Shown in pieces: positions 26,726 through 36,694 of a stretch of 64,000 nucleotides of DNA (within the stretch, counting starts at the first letter, position 1; each line of letters opens with the position of its first letter). The translations under genes and the position numbers were made by a program. This DNA comes from Flavobacteriales bacterium (GTDB taxonomy: Bacteria; Bacteroidota; Bacteroidia; Flavobacteriales_D; Crocinitomicaceae), in the NCBI GenBank assembly GCA_947500755.1, contig CANMTO010000009.1, forward strand, positions 1 through 64,000, in the 5' to 3' direction. The notes under the pieces are model-generated. The model was not told where the DNA came from. It saw only the letters and a list, made by a program, of their open reading frames with translations, and ran no database searches.

Positions 26726-27322
26726 ATGAAAATAAAAACCGCTGAATTCCTAATTTCAAGTGCTGACTACAAAGGGTGCCCAGATACGGAACTTCCGGAG
26801 TTTGCATTCATCGGGCGATCAAATGTTGGAAAGTCTTCCCTGATTAATATGCTAATGGGCAATAAGAGTTTAGCCAAAACATCGGGAACCCCAGGGAAAA
26901 CACAGCTAATAAACCATTTCATCGTGAATGAAAAATGGTATTTAGTGGATCTTCCTGGATATGGTTATGCCAAGGTTTCTAAAAACCAACGGGATAAGTT
27001 TCAGAAAATCATTTCTGATTACTTGTTAAAACGAACTTCGCTTACCTTGGTCTTTGTGCTCTTGGATTCTCGGCTAGACCCCCAAATGATTGATTTAGAA
27101 TTTATCAACTGGTGCGGTGAAAACCATGTTCCCTTTGCTATGGTGTTCACTAAAATTGACAAACTTTCCAGTGCAGAATTAAATAGGAATTTAGCCAAGT
27201 ATAATAAAGAACTGTTGAAAACGTGGGAGGAAATCCCACCCGTTTTTACCACCTCCGCCACTTCTGCAAGTGGAAAAGAACCGGTATTGAATTACATCAC
27301 AGCGGTATTGACACAGCACTAG
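26726..27322 (+). CDS. engB: Ribosome biogenesis GTPase EngB/YsxC
   Basis: A 198-residue small GTPase required for 50S assembly. G1 is G30RSNVGKS37, followed by the T-x-G-x-T switch (TSGTPGKTQ), G3 DLPGYG and G4 TKIDK; a SAT-like G5 (TSATSASG) precedes the C-terminus. The start MKIKTAEFL is the normal family N-terminus. The message should be nearly leaderless given the promoter position. yebC has its own promoter 5 bases after the stop, so the two are separate units. Confidence 0.95.
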   Translation: MKIKTAEFLISSADYKGCPDTELPEFAFIGRSNVGKSSLINMLMGNKSLAKTSGTPGKTQLINHFIVNEKWYLVDLPGYGYAKVSKNQRDKFQKIISDYLLKRTSLTLVFVLLDSRLDPQMIDLEFINWCGENHVPFAMVFTKIDKLSSAELNRNLAKYNKELLKTWEEIPPVFTTSATSASGKEPVLNYITAVLTQH

Positions 27323-27326
27323 TTTG

Positions 27327-27358
27327 TTTGAAAATTTGTGCGGATTGTCTTACCTTTG
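27327..27358 (+). promoter_or_regulatory. Promoter of yebC
   Basis: TTTG (27327-27330), 20-base spacer, TACCTTTG (27351-27358). Transcription should begin near 27362, about 14 bases before the ATG at 27376. Confidence 0.82.
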
Positions 27359-27375
27359 TATCACATCACAGTACT

Positions 27376-28086
27376 ATGGGAAGAGCATTTGAATACCGAA
27401 GAGCAGCAAAGGAAAAACGTTGGGACAAGATGTCCAAGATATTTCCTAAATTAGGTAAAGCCATAACGATGGCGGCCAAAGAAGGGGGGATGGACCCAAC
27501 AACCAATGCTAAATTGCGAACGGCGATTCAGAACGCGAAGTCTGAGAACATGCCGAAAGACAACATTGAATCGGCAATTAAGCGCGCGGCGCAAAAAGAT
27601 ATCGCGTCGTTTACAGAAGTTAATTACGAGGGAAAAGGTCCCCATGGCGTCCTGGTTTATGTAGAATGTGCCACGGACAACCCCACACGAACGGTTGCAA
27701 ATGTGAAATCATATTTTAATAAGTCTGGAGGAAGTGTAGTGCCTAATGGATCTATGGAGTTCATGTTCGCCAGAAAAAGCGTGTTCGAAATAGGTAAATC
27801 CGACTCCCTTGATCCCGAAATGTTAGAGTTGGAGCTCATTGATGCCGGCTGTGAATCCATTGAAGTGGAAGCGGATATGATTATCCTATATGGGGATTAC
27901 ACGTCTTTTGGAACCCTTGCTAAAGCATTGGAAGACATGCAAATTGAAGTGCAAAAGTCCAGCTTAAAGCGCATCCCAACATCACCGGTTGAATTTTCTG
28001 AGGAACAACTCATAGACATTGAGAAAATGTTGGATAAAATCGAAGACGATGACGACATACAACAAGTGTTTACCAACATTGCTTAA
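27376..28086 (+). CDS. yebC: YebC/PmpR family protein (TACO1-like)
   Basis: A 236-residue YebC family protein. It begins [21 protein letters not shown], the usual form of the G-R-x-x-x-x-R-x-x-x-K N-terminus, and includes the central N-P-T-R-T-V-A-N-V segment. Members are described as transcription regulators and, for TACO1-like ones, as factors helping translation of proline-rich stretches. The start at 27376 was preferred over an in-frame one inside engB. No operon partner is apparent; porW follows 43 bases later with no clear promoter. Confidence 0.93.
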   Translation: MGRAFEYRRAAKEKRWDKMSKIFPKLGKAITMAAKEGGMDPTTNAKLRTAIQNAKSENMPKDNIESAIKRAAQKDIASFTEVNYEGKGPHGVLVYVECATDNPTRTVANVKSYFNKSGGSVVPNGSMEFMFARKSVFEIGKSDSLDPEMLELELIDAGCESIEVEADMIILYGDYTSFGTLAKALEDMQIEVQKSSLKRIPTSPVEFSEEQLIDIEKMLDKIEDDDDIQQVFTNIA

Positions 28087-28129
28087 GAAACAATAAAAGG
28101 CGAGAAGTTACGTTAACTCGCGCGCACGA

Positions 28130-30775
28130 ATGAAGAAAATAATATATCCATACATCAAGGCAGTACTGTTATTATCTCCGATTTTCTTGGTGTTTTGTTC
28201 AACCAACAAGGATGCCTTTTTGAACCGGACGTATCATGGAATGACCGCGAAATATAACGGGTATTTCAACGCGAATGAATTACTAACCATGGGCATTAAC
28301 AGTTATGAAAAAAACCGTACAGAGGACTTTTATGATTGGTTGAGTATTCAGCCCATTCCCAGTGAAGAAGAATCGAAATCAATGCACGCAGCGATCGATA
28401 CAGCGGTGGTTAAGTGCACCAAAGTTATTAGAAATCATTCCATGCCCTCTGCGGATAGCCCGAAAGAGGCCGAATATAATCCTTGGATAGATGAAAACTG
28501 GCTTACTATCGGTAAGGCCTATTATTATCGCCGCGATTTTGAAAAAGCACTCAAAAACTTCCAATTTGTAAAACGATTTTTTCAAAAAGATCCATCGAAA
28601 TATTTATCTGAGTTGTGGATTGCAAAAATTTATATCGAAGAAAATAGGTTAACAGAGGCCCTTACCATCCTGGATGAACTGCAAGATGAGGCCTTACAGC
28701 AAAAAAAGAAGTCCTTTTTTCAAAAGTTTAGTAAAACAAAAGTAAAAGATAAAAATGCAGATGACTTCAAGCCAGAGATGAATGATGAGATTCAATTTGA
28801 AATTTATAAAACAAGGGCAGATTTATTTATGCGTAAAAAACAGGCACAAGAAGCATTGTTCCCCCTAACCATGGCCGTTAATACGTGCAGAACCAAACGA
28901 GAGAAATCTAGGCTTTCCTTTATTTTAGGCCAGCTTTATTTGAGTAGCAATCGCGTTGATTCGGCATTGATTTCCTTTAAACATGCAATTTCTCCTGCAG
29001 CGACATACGACGTTAGTTTCAATGCGAAATTGACCTGTGCAGTATTGGGCACTTCGGAACGAGATGTAAAGATGCTAGAACGAATGTTGAGGGATGAAAA
29101 AAACGCGGGGTATAAAGACCAGATTTATTTCGCTAAGGCTCAATTGGAATACTCCAGAGGGAATACTTCCATGGCTAAGGTCTATTACACCAGAGCGGCA
29201 TTTTATTCCACAAAGAATAAACGGCAGAAAGCACTATCATACGAAAAACTAGGGGATTTAGCATACACAGAAAAATCTTATTTGTCGGCTCAAAAATACT
29301 ATGATTCCTGTGCCACAAACATGCCAGAAGGTTACCCCAATGGTGAGTTCATCAGAACAAAGGCCTCTAAATTATCGAATTTAGTATCTGCCATGGAAAT
29401 CGCTATCCATGAAGATAGCGTTCAGCGCATTGCCAAAATGGAGAATAAAGCGCAAACGGCATTCATTAAAGAAGTTATTAAACAATTAAAGGAAGAAGCC
29501 CAACAACGTAAAGAATTAGAAGCTGCGAAATTGCGCGCCTTACAAGAGCAAGCGCAAGGGGGTTCACAGTCTGGAGCAGGAGATAAATGGGTTTTCAATA
29601 ATCCCAAATTAAAACAAGAGGGTTACGATGAGTTTAGAAAACAATGGGGTGACCGTATTAATGAGGATGATTGGCGTCGATCTTCGAAATTCAGCATGGC
29701 CACGGATCCCTTCGCGATTGATCCAACAGGCGATTCCACTGCGGCTATCCAAACAGCAAGCGCAACCGATGACACCTTGGATGTGGAAACGATGAGAAAT
29801 CGTTTACCGCTAAGTGACAGTGCCTATACGGCATCGGTTCTTCGTGAAATCGATGCGCGTTACACCGCAGGTTCCCTATATAAAGACTTATTAGAGGAGC
29901 CTTCGTTGGCCTCCGAACAATTCGAACGTATCTTATCGGAAGAAACACGAAATGTAACAGATTTATCAGCAGCTTATCAGTTGTATAAAATAAACGAGTC
30001 TTCCGGAAAAGAAACGCCATACAAAACCCATATTTTGTTACATTATCCGAAATCTGACGCAGCAAATTATTTGTTAGATCCTGCGTTTTTCGAAAAGCTA
30101 AAAGAAAATAGAGTGATAGCAGAAAAGGAGTACTTAACCGTACTTCACGAATATGAGATGCTAAACTATAAGTTGGCATTTGACCTTACTGATAAGGTGC
30201 TTCAAGCAGATAAATCAAATGCATACCGCGCGGAATACTTACTATTAAATGTGTTGGCTAAAGGACAATTAACCTCTGATAAAAGCTCATTGATTCCTAT
30301 GCTCACCAATATTATTGAAGAAAAACCCGGAACTCCACAAGCCATTCGAGCCAAAGAATTACTAGCCATCCTAGAAAAGGGAGTTTCGGTATTTGAGCCA
30401 TATGTAGCAAAATCTAATGGGATTTTTGTCTATAATGACTCTGTAACCCAATTTATTATGGTTTTGTTAGACGAAGAGGAGGATTTCGATGAGTTAAAAG
30501 CTTCCGTTTCTGATTTTACCTCCAAATCATTTAAGAAAAATAAGTTGAAAGTAACCAGTGCGTTAAGTACTAAAGAAACAAAAATGGTCCTTGTGGCGGA
30601 CTTTAAAAATAGCACACTGGCTATGGATTATCTTAATCTTTACAAGGCTTCCATAGATATTTTAGGAGATTTTCAAAATAATAAAATCTTAATAATTAGT
30701 CAAGAAAATTTGAAAAAGTTGATTGAATCCGATAACTTTGAAGGATATAAGACATTTTACGATCTTAACTACTGA
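28130..30775 (+). CDS. porW: PorW/SprE-like lipoprotein of the type IX secretion system
   Basis: An 881-residue exported lipoprotein (signal peptide ending VFC; acylated Cys23) with many tetratricopeptide-like helices, for example around 110-165 and 215-330. The N-terminus LNRTYHGMTAKYNGYFN is typical of PorW/SprE, an outer-membrane-associated lipoprotein needed for gliding motility and type IX secretion. A middle, low-complexity Gln/Glu/Lys-rich region (about 440-490) precedes a C-terminal domain. It starts the group porW-bactofilin-atpZ-like, as in other flavobacteria. Its likely clients in this window are the CotH-kinase protein and the protease with C-terminal sorting domains. Confidence 0.82.
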   Translation: MKKIIYPYIKAVLLLSPIFLVFCSTNKDAFLNRTYHGMTAKYNGYFNANELLTMGINSYEKNRTEDFYDWLSIQPIPSEEESKSMHAAIDTAVVKCTKVIRNHSMPSADSPKEAEYNPWIDENWLTIGKAYYYRRDFEKALKNFQFVKRFFQKDPSKYLSELWIAKIYIEENRLTEALTILDELQDEALQQKKKSFFQKFSKTKVKDKNADDFKPEMNDEIQFEIYKTRADLFMRKKQAQEALFPLTMAVNTCRTKREKSRLSFILGQLYLSSNRVDSALISFKHAISPAATYDVSFNAKLTCAVLGTSERDVKMLERMLRDEKNAGYKDQIYFAKAQLEYSRGNTSMAKVYYTRAAFYSTKNKRQKALSYEKLGDLAYTEKSYLSAQKYYDSCATNMPEGYPNGEFIRTKASKLSNLVSAMEIAIHEDSVQRIAKMENKAQTAFIKEVIKQLKEEAQQRKELEAAKLRALQEQAQGGSQSGAGDKWVFNNPKLKQEGYDEFRKQWGDRINEDDWRRSSKFSMATDPFAIDPTGDSTAAIQTASATDDTLDVETMRNRLPLSDSAYTASVLREIDARYTAGSLYKDLLEEPSLASEQFERILSEETRNVTDLSAAYQLYKINESSGKETPYKTHILLHYPKSDAANYLLDPAFFEKLKENRVIAEKEYLTVLHEYEMLNYKLAFDLTDKVLQADKSNAYRAEYLLLNVLAKGQLTSDKSSLIPMLTNIIEEKPGTPQAIRAKELLAILEKGVSVFEPYVAKSNGIFVYNDSVTQFIMVLLDEEEDFDELKASVSDFTSKSFKKNKLKVTSALSTKETKMVLVADFKNSTLAMDYLNLYKASIDILGDFQNNKILIISQENLKKLIESDNFEGYKTFYDLNY

Positions 30776-30779
30776 TTCA

Positions 30780-31190
30780 ATGTTAAAAAGAAAAGACTTT
30801 TTTAATAGCACTTCCCAGTACGAGGAGAGCACCGATACGAATAGAATTGTTGCTGGAACCGAATTAACGGGGGATGTTGTTTCTGACTCTAATTTTATGT
30901 TAGAGGGAGAGATGAATGGAAACCTATCCTGTTCCGGAAAAGTAACGATAGGTTCTACCGGCAAATTACGTGGAAACTTAGTTTGTGTGAATTCAGAGAT
31001 CCACGGTACCGTGGATGGAGAAATCACAGTGGAGGGTTTGTTAACCCTGAATGATACCGCCCGAATAAATGGAGACATTCAAACCACGAAATTAATTATC
31101 CAAGAAGGAGCTATTTTTGAGGGATCTTGTGTGATGAAATCACCCTCAGCACATACCACATTTACGGCGGACGTATCACTAGATGACTAA
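30780..31190 (+). CDS. Bactofilin family polymer-forming protein
   Basis: A 136-residue bactofilin. A short disordered N-terminus is followed by a right-handed beta-helix of regular short repeats (GTELTGDVVSDSNFMLEGEMNG, then GNLSCSG, GKLRGNLVC, GTVDGEI, ARINGDI), ending in a short polar tail. Bactofilins self-assemble into filaments at the membrane and localise cell-wall or surface machinery. An ATG at 30780, 4 bases after porW, was chosen over a TTG inside porW at 30723. Overlaps the next gene by 8 bases. Confidence 0.88.
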   Translation: MLKRKDFFNSTSQYEESTDTNRIVAGTELTGDVVSDSNFMLEGEMNGNLSCSGKVTIGSTGKLRGNLVCVNSEIHGTVDGEITVEGLLTLNDTARINGDIQTTKLIIQEGAIFEGSCVMKSPSAHTTFTADVSLDD

Positions 31191-31404
31191 ACCCGACCCT
31201 TCTAATACGCCAAATAAATTCATGCAGTATTCTTCGTTAGGCTTTCAAATGATTGCCTTCATGGGTATTTTTGGATATATTGGATATCGCGCAGATGCGT
31301 ATTTTGAATTTAAGACACCCTATCTGTTAATGACTGGATTAGTGTTTGGAGTAATTGGTTCAATGGTCTACATTATTCGCACCCTAAACCGCCTAAATCC
31401 ATAG
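31183..31404 (+). CDS. AtpZ/AtpI-like small membrane protein
   Basis: A 73-residue protein with two membrane helices (about 17-35 and 46-66), of the kind placed just before ATP synthase genes in Bacteroidota and called AtpZ or AtpI. Such proteins assist assembly of the c-ring or take up Mg2+/Ca2+. Here it overlaps the bactofilin gene by 8 bases and is followed by another small membrane protein, but no ATP synthase subunit gene comes after. Confidence 0.72.
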   Translation: MTKPDPSNTPNKFMQYSSLGFQMIAFMGIFGYIGYRADAYFEFKTPYLLMTGLVFGVIGSMVYIIRTLNRLNP

Positions 31405-31405
31405 C

Positions 31406-31756
31406 ATGTATTTTGTAATGGGGTTTGTTTGGGTTTTAAGTATCTCGAGTCTGCTCGCATTGATTGGAAGGGAGGAGTTCAAAACGGTTTTAACCGTAAA
31501 TATGCTGCTGCAATCTTTTTATCTCATTAGTTTTCTACACGTTTTTAAACGCAAAAAACGAGAAATAATTATTCCTGCGCTTTCGCTGATGACGCTGCAG
31601 GTATTCAGCTTTTTAACCCTTCTTTTTGTTTTTATTGCAAGAAATTGGTCTGTAAAACCTGTGCTTTGGACGCTCGTAGTGTTCTCCATTACGCTGTTTA
31701 TCCAAATTCTTGAACAACGTCGTTACTTAAAACGATTGGATAAACCTGAGCAGTAA
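31406..31756 (+). CDS. Small four-helix membrane protein of the atp leader type
   Basis: A 116-residue protein, four predicted membrane helices (about 1-19, 24-46, 51-75, 80-105) and a charged C-terminus. In other Bacteroidota a protein of this general size and position comes between the AtpZ-like gene and atpB; sequence-level homology cannot be claimed here. It begins one base after the previous stop. Its 3' end overlaps the convergent M28 peptidase gene by 30 bases, coding for the charged tail. Confidence 0.6.
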   Translation: MYFVMGFVWVLSISSLLALIGREEFKTVLTVNMLLQSFYLISFLHVFKRKKREIIIPALSLMTLQVFSFLTLLFVFIARNWSVKPVLWTLVVFSITLFIQILEQRRYLKRLDKPEQ

Positions 31757-32986
31757 ATAATGCAATTGGTCAAATCGATCAAAGCTTAACGCGGCTGCTT
31801 TATCATGTATGTCGTGATAGTTTTTATTAGGCCCCATTGTATAAATAAAAATGGCAGGTATTCCAGCCTCCGAAAATGGATAATGGTCAGAATTTGCCGC
31901 TTTCCCTCTCGGTTTAATTACGGGTACCGACTGTGTGAGCTCATTTAAATCAAGAAGTCGTTGGAACAGTGCTTTGTGAACAGCCCCATTAACGACCGTA
32001 ATCCCTTCTTCACCACTACCCATGATGTCCAAATTCAGCACACAGGAAATTTGATCTGAACCCAGGATGTGTTGATCGACAAAAAATTGCGAGCCCTCAA
32101 GTCCAATTTCTTCTCCCGCAAAAGCGATGAATAATACATGGTGGTTTTGCAGGGGTTGTTGTTGTATTTCTTTTGCTAAGCTCAGTAACATGGCCACACC
32201 ACTAGCATTGTCGTTCGCTCCAGGAAAGTAGGTGTTCTTTCCCATTCGCCCTAAGTGATCGTAATGGGCGCTAACAATAATAAAGCTGTCGCTTGGCTGT
32301 TTCGATGCTACAACCCCTAGGATGTTTGAGACCTCATAATTTTCTACAAACTCAGCCTCAAGCTTGATTTTCATTGGATTGGTAAGCACTCGTTCAGAGG
32401 TGTCGAACACGTGTATGTACGGAGCTTTAAATTGCTCAGAGGAAACACTCCACGTTAGTTTGTCGCGCGTATATTCAACAACGGGGACGTTCATCCGAGC
32501 TAATTTTTCCAATTTTGCTCGTACCATGCGTAGGGTGTCTCTCGAGATTTGTTTTGGTTGAATAAATGCAATGGCGTGCTTCGAAGATGCCGAATTAAAA
32601 GGAAGGGATAGCACTTCAGCGGCACTCAGTCCAATCAAGGATAGTTTGCCATGAAACGAGGCACTACTGGGATGTATCAAATAGTCAATTCCAGGGGCTT
32701 TTTTATGTCCGTGTATTTTAATCTTACACGCTCCTGGAAACCGATTTACGTTGATATAAAAGGATTGTTTCGCATATCCATTCAACGGAGCTAAGCCAAT
32801 ACGCTCAAATTCTCGGAGTAGATAAATACCGGCTTTATTACACCCGCCATTCACATACCCACGACCCTCCATGAGGGGGGAACATAATACGTCAGTGACA
32901 TTTTTTGCATCAGATGTTAAATTGCGTTGACTCCAACATGACAGCAACACCCAATAAGCCCAAAGAAGCAAGACGAATTTAAGCAT
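31727..32986 (-). CDS. M28 family zinc aminopeptidase, exported
   Basis: A 419-residue metallopeptidase of family M28. The N-terminus is a signal peptide, perhaps of lipoprotein type (LLSC, Cys17). Zinc ligands and catalytic residues can be seen: SAHYDHLG, the N-D-N-A-S-G-V bridge Asp, AGEEIGLEGS with the catalytic Glu, LNLDIMGS and a C-terminal YHDIHD His. It probably removes N-terminal residues from peptides in the periplasm or outside. It overlaps the upstream minus-strand gene by 8 bases, and the convergent membrane protein gene by 30 bases. Confidence 0.92.
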   Translation of the reverse strand: MLKFVLLLWAYWVLLSCWSQRNLTSDAKNVTDVLCSPLMEGRGYVNGGCNKAGIYLLREFERIGLAPLNGYAKQSFYINVNRFPGACKIKIHGHKKAPGIDYLIHPSSASFHGKLSLIGLSAAEVLSLPFNSASSKHAIAFIQPKQISRDTLRMVRAKLEKLARMNVPVVEYTRDKLTWSVSSEQFKAPYIHVFDTSERVLTNPMKIKLEAEFVENYEVSNILGVVASKQPSDSFIIVSAHYDHLGRMGKNTYFPGANDNASGVAMLLSLAKEIQQQPLQNHHVLFIAFAGEEIGLEGSQFFVDQHILGSDQISCVLNLDIMGSGEEGITVVNGAVHKALFQRLLDLNELTQSVPVIKPRGKAANSDHYPFSEAGIPAIFIYTMGPNKNYHDIHDKAAALSFDRFDQLHYLLLRFIQSF

Positions 32987-33713
32987 ACTTAGCTACCACT
33001 TTTTCGATGAATTTTTTTAATGCATCTTCGTTGGCGGTGCCCCATTCGTTGGTAACAGATAGATAGTTCAAGGTGGGCATTAATTCTTGAATGCTTGCAT
33101 AAGAGTCTACTTGTTTGACGGCAGATCCGAAGGAATCACTTGAACCTTTGAAGAGTTCGTTGATGAATGTGATTTTTTCTTTTAATGAGTAGTTTCCGTT
33201 AAACTTATCGATTTTCTCGTGCTTCCCATAGGAGAGGGAAACTAATTGTGTTAAATCCATGGAAGCCGTGGGCTCCATGGGGATATTATTCTGCACTGTG
33301 TGACCCTCAGAGGCCCCTTCTTGAATCCCTTCTTCCGCTATTGTTGCGGTAGGTTCAAGGGGCACGTTAGTTAAATCAACCGCTTCAGTACCGGCCTGTT
33401 CCTCTTCGCTGGGCACTGGGGTTTCTGTTGCTTGCTCCTCCGGTTCTGAAGGTTCAAATAGTTCGTGTAAGGGTGTTTCATCAACCCCGGAATCCAAGGC
33501 CGTGGGTTCGCTAACTCCGGCAAGGTCGAATTCGGGAAATTCATCTATTACCGGTGTAAAAAGACCCGCTTCGTAAGCTTTGTAACGTAGTATGTACAGG
33601 TTCTCAAGCAATTCATGGGCGGTAGAAATCGCCCGATCTATTGATTTTGTATCTCCTGCTCCTGATGTGAATTCATTGATTTCTTCAAGTAATCTTTTGC
33701 CGATCGAGTCCAT
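32979..33713 (-). CDS. Acidic conserved protein with EPTA repeats, unknown function
   Basis: A 244-residue soluble protein with no signal peptide. Residues 1-55 and 170-244 look folded and mostly helical; they are joined by an acidic, Pro/Glu-rich linker (about 55-150) in which the motif EPTA occurs three times (VSEPTALD, PLEPTATI, PMEPTASM), the last two with near-identical surroundings. The C-terminal domain has NGNYSLKEKITFINELF, recalling Bacteroidota proteins of unknown function. It overlaps the peptidase gene by 8 bases, suggesting one transcript. No function can be assigned. Confidence 0.78.
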   Translation of the reverse strand: MDSIGKRLLEEINEFTSGAGDTKSIDRAISTAHELLENLYILRYKAYEAGLFTPVIDEFPEFDLAGVSEPTALDSGVDETPLHELFEPSEPEEQATETPVPSEEEQAGTEAVDLTNVPLEPTATIAEEGIQEGASEGHTVQNNIPMEPTASMDLTQLVSLSYGKHEKIDKFNGNYSLKEKITFINELFKGSSDSFGSAVKQVDSYASIQELMPTLNYLSVTNEWGTANEDALKKFIEKVVAKYA

Positions 33714-33742
33714 ATTATTAACAATTTAGATAAGTGTGTGAA

Positions 33743-33750
33743 CAAATTTA
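33743..33750 (-). promoter_or_regulatory. Candidate -7 element of the EPTA-repeat gene
   Basis: Minus-strand TAAATTTG, about 30 bases before the ATG at 33713. A TTTG lies 26 bases further upstream, longer than usual spacing. Confidence 0.4.
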
Positions 33751-33797
33751 CTTGCTTATCTCATTGCTAATCACCCCAAACTAAGTTTTAATTCAAT

Positions 33798-33805
33798 TAA
33801 ATTTG
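33798..33805 (+). promoter_or_regulatory. Candidate -7 element of tdk
   Basis: Plus-strand TAAATTTG, 18 bases before the tdk ATG. It is the mirror of the box at 33743-33750, so the 109-base space drives both sides. No clear -33 element. Confidence 0.45.
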
Positions 33806-33822
33806 TTCAAAACAATACGTCT

Positions 33823-34398
33823 ATGTTTCTAGAGCAATTTCCAACAGGACATAAAACCAACGGATGGGTCGAAGTGATTTGCGGTTCTATGTTTTCCGGT
33901 AAAACGGAAGAGTTAATTCGTCGGGTGAAAAGAACCCAGTTTGCCAATCAGAAAATGATTTTATTCAAACCGGAAATCGATAACCGTTACAGCGAAGAGG
34001 ATGTAGTAAGCCATCAAGGAACGGCTGCCCCTGCGGTAATGGTTGCTTCGGCTGCTGAAATTTTAGGAATTGTTACTGATGAGCGCATCGTAGCCATTGA
34101 CGAAGCGCAGTTTTTTGATGAGGGAATTGTTGAGGTTTGCTCGGTCCTTGCCAATCGCGGAATCCGAGTAATCTGTGCCGGTTTGGATATGGATTATTTA
34201 GGTAACCCATTCGGTCCAATGCCCGCGTTGCTTGCAATTGCAGAATACGTTACAAAGGTACACGCCATTTGCGTTTCTTGCGGAAATTTAGCGCAGTTTT
34301 CAAATCGGTTTTCTGAAGAATCAGGTCAGGTTTTAGTAGGTGCAGTAGAGCGCTACAAGCCCCTTTGCCGCTCGTGTTTTAATCTTGTGGCACATTGA
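33823..34398 (+). CDS. tdk: Thymidine kinase
   Basis: A 191-residue thymidine kinase, salvage pathway to dTMP. The P-loop [17 protein letters not shown] starts near residue 22; the DEAQFFD motif carries the catalytic Glu; and a zinc-ribbon of CVSCG and CRSCF pairs lies in the lasso region. Short N-terminal extension of about 14 residues is normal in Bacteroidota. The TGA stop overlaps the TTG start of the next gene (TTGA), so murF-alr is probably translationally coupled. Confidence 0.95.
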   Translation: MFLEQFPTGHKTNGWVEVICGSMFSGKTEELIRRVKRTQFANQKMILFKPEIDNRYSEEDVVSHQGTAAPAVMVASAAEILGIVTDERIVAIDEAQFFDEGIVEVCSVLANRGIRVICAGLDMDYLGNPFGPMPALLAIAEYVTKVHAICVSCGNLAQFSNRFSEESGQVLVGAVERYKPLCRSCFNLVAH

Positions 34399-36659
34399 AA
34401 TTAAACTGCCGGTCTACAGAATTCATTCAATGGATACAACCTAAAAAAGTCATGGGATCACAATCCCTCCCCATTGATTTTGTAAGCATCGATACGCGAA
34501 ATTTAATCGGCGCGGAACATGGCTGTTTCATTGCATTAGTTGGTAGTTTTAGGTCGGGTTTGCAATTTATTGAAGCGGCTTATCAACAGAATATACGAGT
34601 TTTTATCTTGACAGAGCCTCCCAGTATTCAACATGCCGATGCGGTTTATTTGATCGTGGATGATCCAATAAAAGCCTTGCAATCCATAGCGAGCATTCAT
34701 CGTTCAAGGGTTGATTTTCCTATCCTTGCTATTGCCGGAAAAAACGGAAAAACCACGGTCAAAGAATGGCTTTATGAACTCATCAAATCCTCTTACCATG
34801 TTGTTCGTAGCCCTAAGAGTTATAATTCTCAAATTGGGGTACCCCTATCTTTACTGGAACTTTCAAGCGAGGCAAATGTTGGTATTTTTGAAGTAGCGTT
34901 TTCCTCCCCACAAGAATTAGAGACGCTCTTTGATTTAATCAATCCAACCCATTTTTTAGTAACCAGCTTCTTTCATGATGAAGCATCTGATTGCGCACTG
35001 AGGGAATTATTACAGCGCGTACGCCATGCATTTATCGGTGCGCCTTGTGCATTATGTGCCCCGGAAGTAGAACTGTTGAATGAGGAATTTGCTCGCCCTG
35101 AATTAGATTTTTTCGCCTTCAACGATGCCGTTTCCGTAAATGCGGCAGCCATTGCTGTTGGAATTTCAAAGCATCTGGGCGTTTCTTCCGAACACATACG
35201 CGAACATGTTTCAACCCTGCAGCGCTTAGCCTTGCGCATGGAATCGTTCAACGGCAAGAATAACACCCTCGTGTTGAATGACACCTATAATTTAGACATC
35301 GATGCGTTTAAGTATTCTCTAGCATATTGGGCCACCTTAGATCGTTCCAGGCCTCATGGCATTTACGTTGGCTTAGATGAAGAGTCCATGGAAAAGAAAG
35401 GCCAGTTAGAAGCCCTCATTGAACCCTATCATCCGGATTTTTTAGCGATTGGTTTACCTGCTGAATTGCCAACTACCATTCCGGAAAACTCGGTTATCTT
35501 GCTTAAAGGTACGCGCAAAGCGAATATGGAAAAATTTGCAGCGCTTTTGCGAGAGAAAAAGCATCAAACTACCTTAGAAATTAATTTAAGCGCCTTGCGG
35601 AATAATGTAGTAACCTTCAAAAAGCTCCTCCCCCCCAAGGTGAAATTGCTGGCAATGGTTAAGGCCCAATCCTATGGGTCAGGCTTAGAAAAGTTAGCCG
35701 AGTTTTTGGAGGCTCAAGGCATCGATTACTTAGGTGTGGCCTATACCTCAGAAGGTGTAGCATTACGGAAACATGGGATCAAAGCACCCATCTTAGTGCT
35801 GAATCCAGATCCTCACAGTTATGCAGATTGCATTGCGTATGCGTTGGAACCTACGATTTTTACCTTTCATCAAGCGGATTTATTTATTCGAACGCTGATT
35901 GAACAGGACACTAGGCAATACCCCATCCATATTGAAGTTGATACGGGGATGCGAAGGTTAGGGTTTGAACCCAGCGAGATTAAAGCCTTGCTGGAATTAT
36001 GTCAAGCGCAGCCTGAAATTTACATTAAAGGGGTTTTTTCTCATTTTGTAGAATCGGATCAAAGAGAAAAGCGGGATTATAGTCTTTCCCAAATCAGTCG
36101 TTTCAAAGAGGTTGTTGCCGAAGTTAAACAGCAGGTTACCCATGAACTTTTGTGCCACTTGGCGAATTCTGAAGGCATCGTAAATTATCCGGAAGCACAT
36201 TTTAATATGGTGCGTCTTGGTTTGGGAATGTTTGGCCTATCGAATTCCCGAATAAAGGATCAATTACAACCAGTGTTGGCTTGGAAAAGTGTGGTGTCAC
36301 AGATTAAGTGGGTTAATAAAGGGGAAAGTGTCAGTTATTCCCGAAGCTTTATTGCCGTTCAGGATATGAAAATCGCAATCATTCCTTTGGGTTATGGGGA
36401 TGGTTATTCACGCACCCTAAGCAACGGAATCGGAGCATTGCGCATTCACGGAATATGGTGCCCCATTGTGGGATTAGTCTGTATGGATATGATCATGGTA
36501 GATGTTTCAGCGATTTCTGATTTGAAGGAAGGCGATGAGATTGTGGTATTCGATGATATAGAATCCTTGGAAGCCTTAGCGCATCAAATGAATACAATCC
36601 CCTATGAGGTAATGACAGGAATATCAGAACGCGTACATCGGGTTTATTTTACTGAATAA
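34395..36659 (+). CDS. murF-alr: Fused UDP-MurNAc-tripeptide:D-Ala-D-Ala ligase / alanine racemase
   Basis: A 754-residue bifunctional wall enzyme. Residues 1-about 390 are MurF-like: P-loop [11 protein letters not shown], then [15 protein letters not shown], and [10 protein letters not shown]. Residues about 392-754 form alanine racemase: the PLP lysine is in [11 protein letters not shown], followed by [10 protein letters not shown], and the C-terminal catalytic Tyr region around GYGDGYSR. The fusion is typical of Bacteroidota, which make D-Ala and ligate D-Ala-D-Ala in one polypeptide. This MurF half is shorter than usual and lacks the common TNIGxAH form, showing TSFFHDEA in its place. Start is TTG overlapping tdk; an ATG at 34452 is an alternative. 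Confidence 0.9.
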   Translation: MKLNCRSTEFIQWIQPKKVMGSQSLPIDFVSIDTRNLIGAEHGCFIALVGSFRSGLQFIEAAYQQNIRVFILTEPPSIQHADAVYLIVDDPIKALQSIASIHRSRVDFPILAIAGKNGKTTVKEWLYELIKSSYHVVRSPKSYNSQIGVPLSLLELSSEANVGIFEVAFSSPQELETLFDLINPTHFLVTSFFHDEASDCALRELLQRVRHAFIGAPCALCAPEVELLNEEFARPELDFFAFNDAVSVNAAAIAVGISKHLGVSSEHIREHVSTLQRLALRMESFNGKNNTLVLNDTYNLDIDAFKYSLAYWATLDRSRPHGIYVGLDEESMEKKGQLEALIEPYHPDFLAIGLPAELPTTIPENSVILLKGTRKANMEKFAALLREKKHQTTLEINLSALRNNVVTFKKLLPPKVKLLAMVKAQSYGSGLEKLAEFLEAQGIDYLGVAYTSEGVALRKHGIKAPILVLNPDPHSYADCIAYALEPTIFTFHQADLFIRTLIEQDTRQYPIHIEVDTGMRRLGFEPSEIKALLELCQAQPEIYIKGVFSHFVESDQREKRDYSLSQISRFKEVVAEVKQQVTHELLCHLANSEGIVNYPEAHFNMVRLGLGMFGLSNSRIKDQLQPVLAWKSVVSQIKWVNKGESVSYSRSFIAVQDMKIAIIPLGYGDGYSRTLSNGIGALRIHGIWCPIVGLVCMDMIMVDVSAISDLKEGDEIVVFDDIESLEALAHQMNTIPYEVMTGISERVHRVYFTE

Positions 36660-36694
36660 CGTTACCTTTAATCGATAAAATACAGATATAATAA

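Noticed and set aside
28100-28121. Hairpin between yebC and porW as a terminator
   Set aside because: The dyad GCGAG/CTCGC has no T run after it and a bulged inner stem, so a terminator cannot be claimed.
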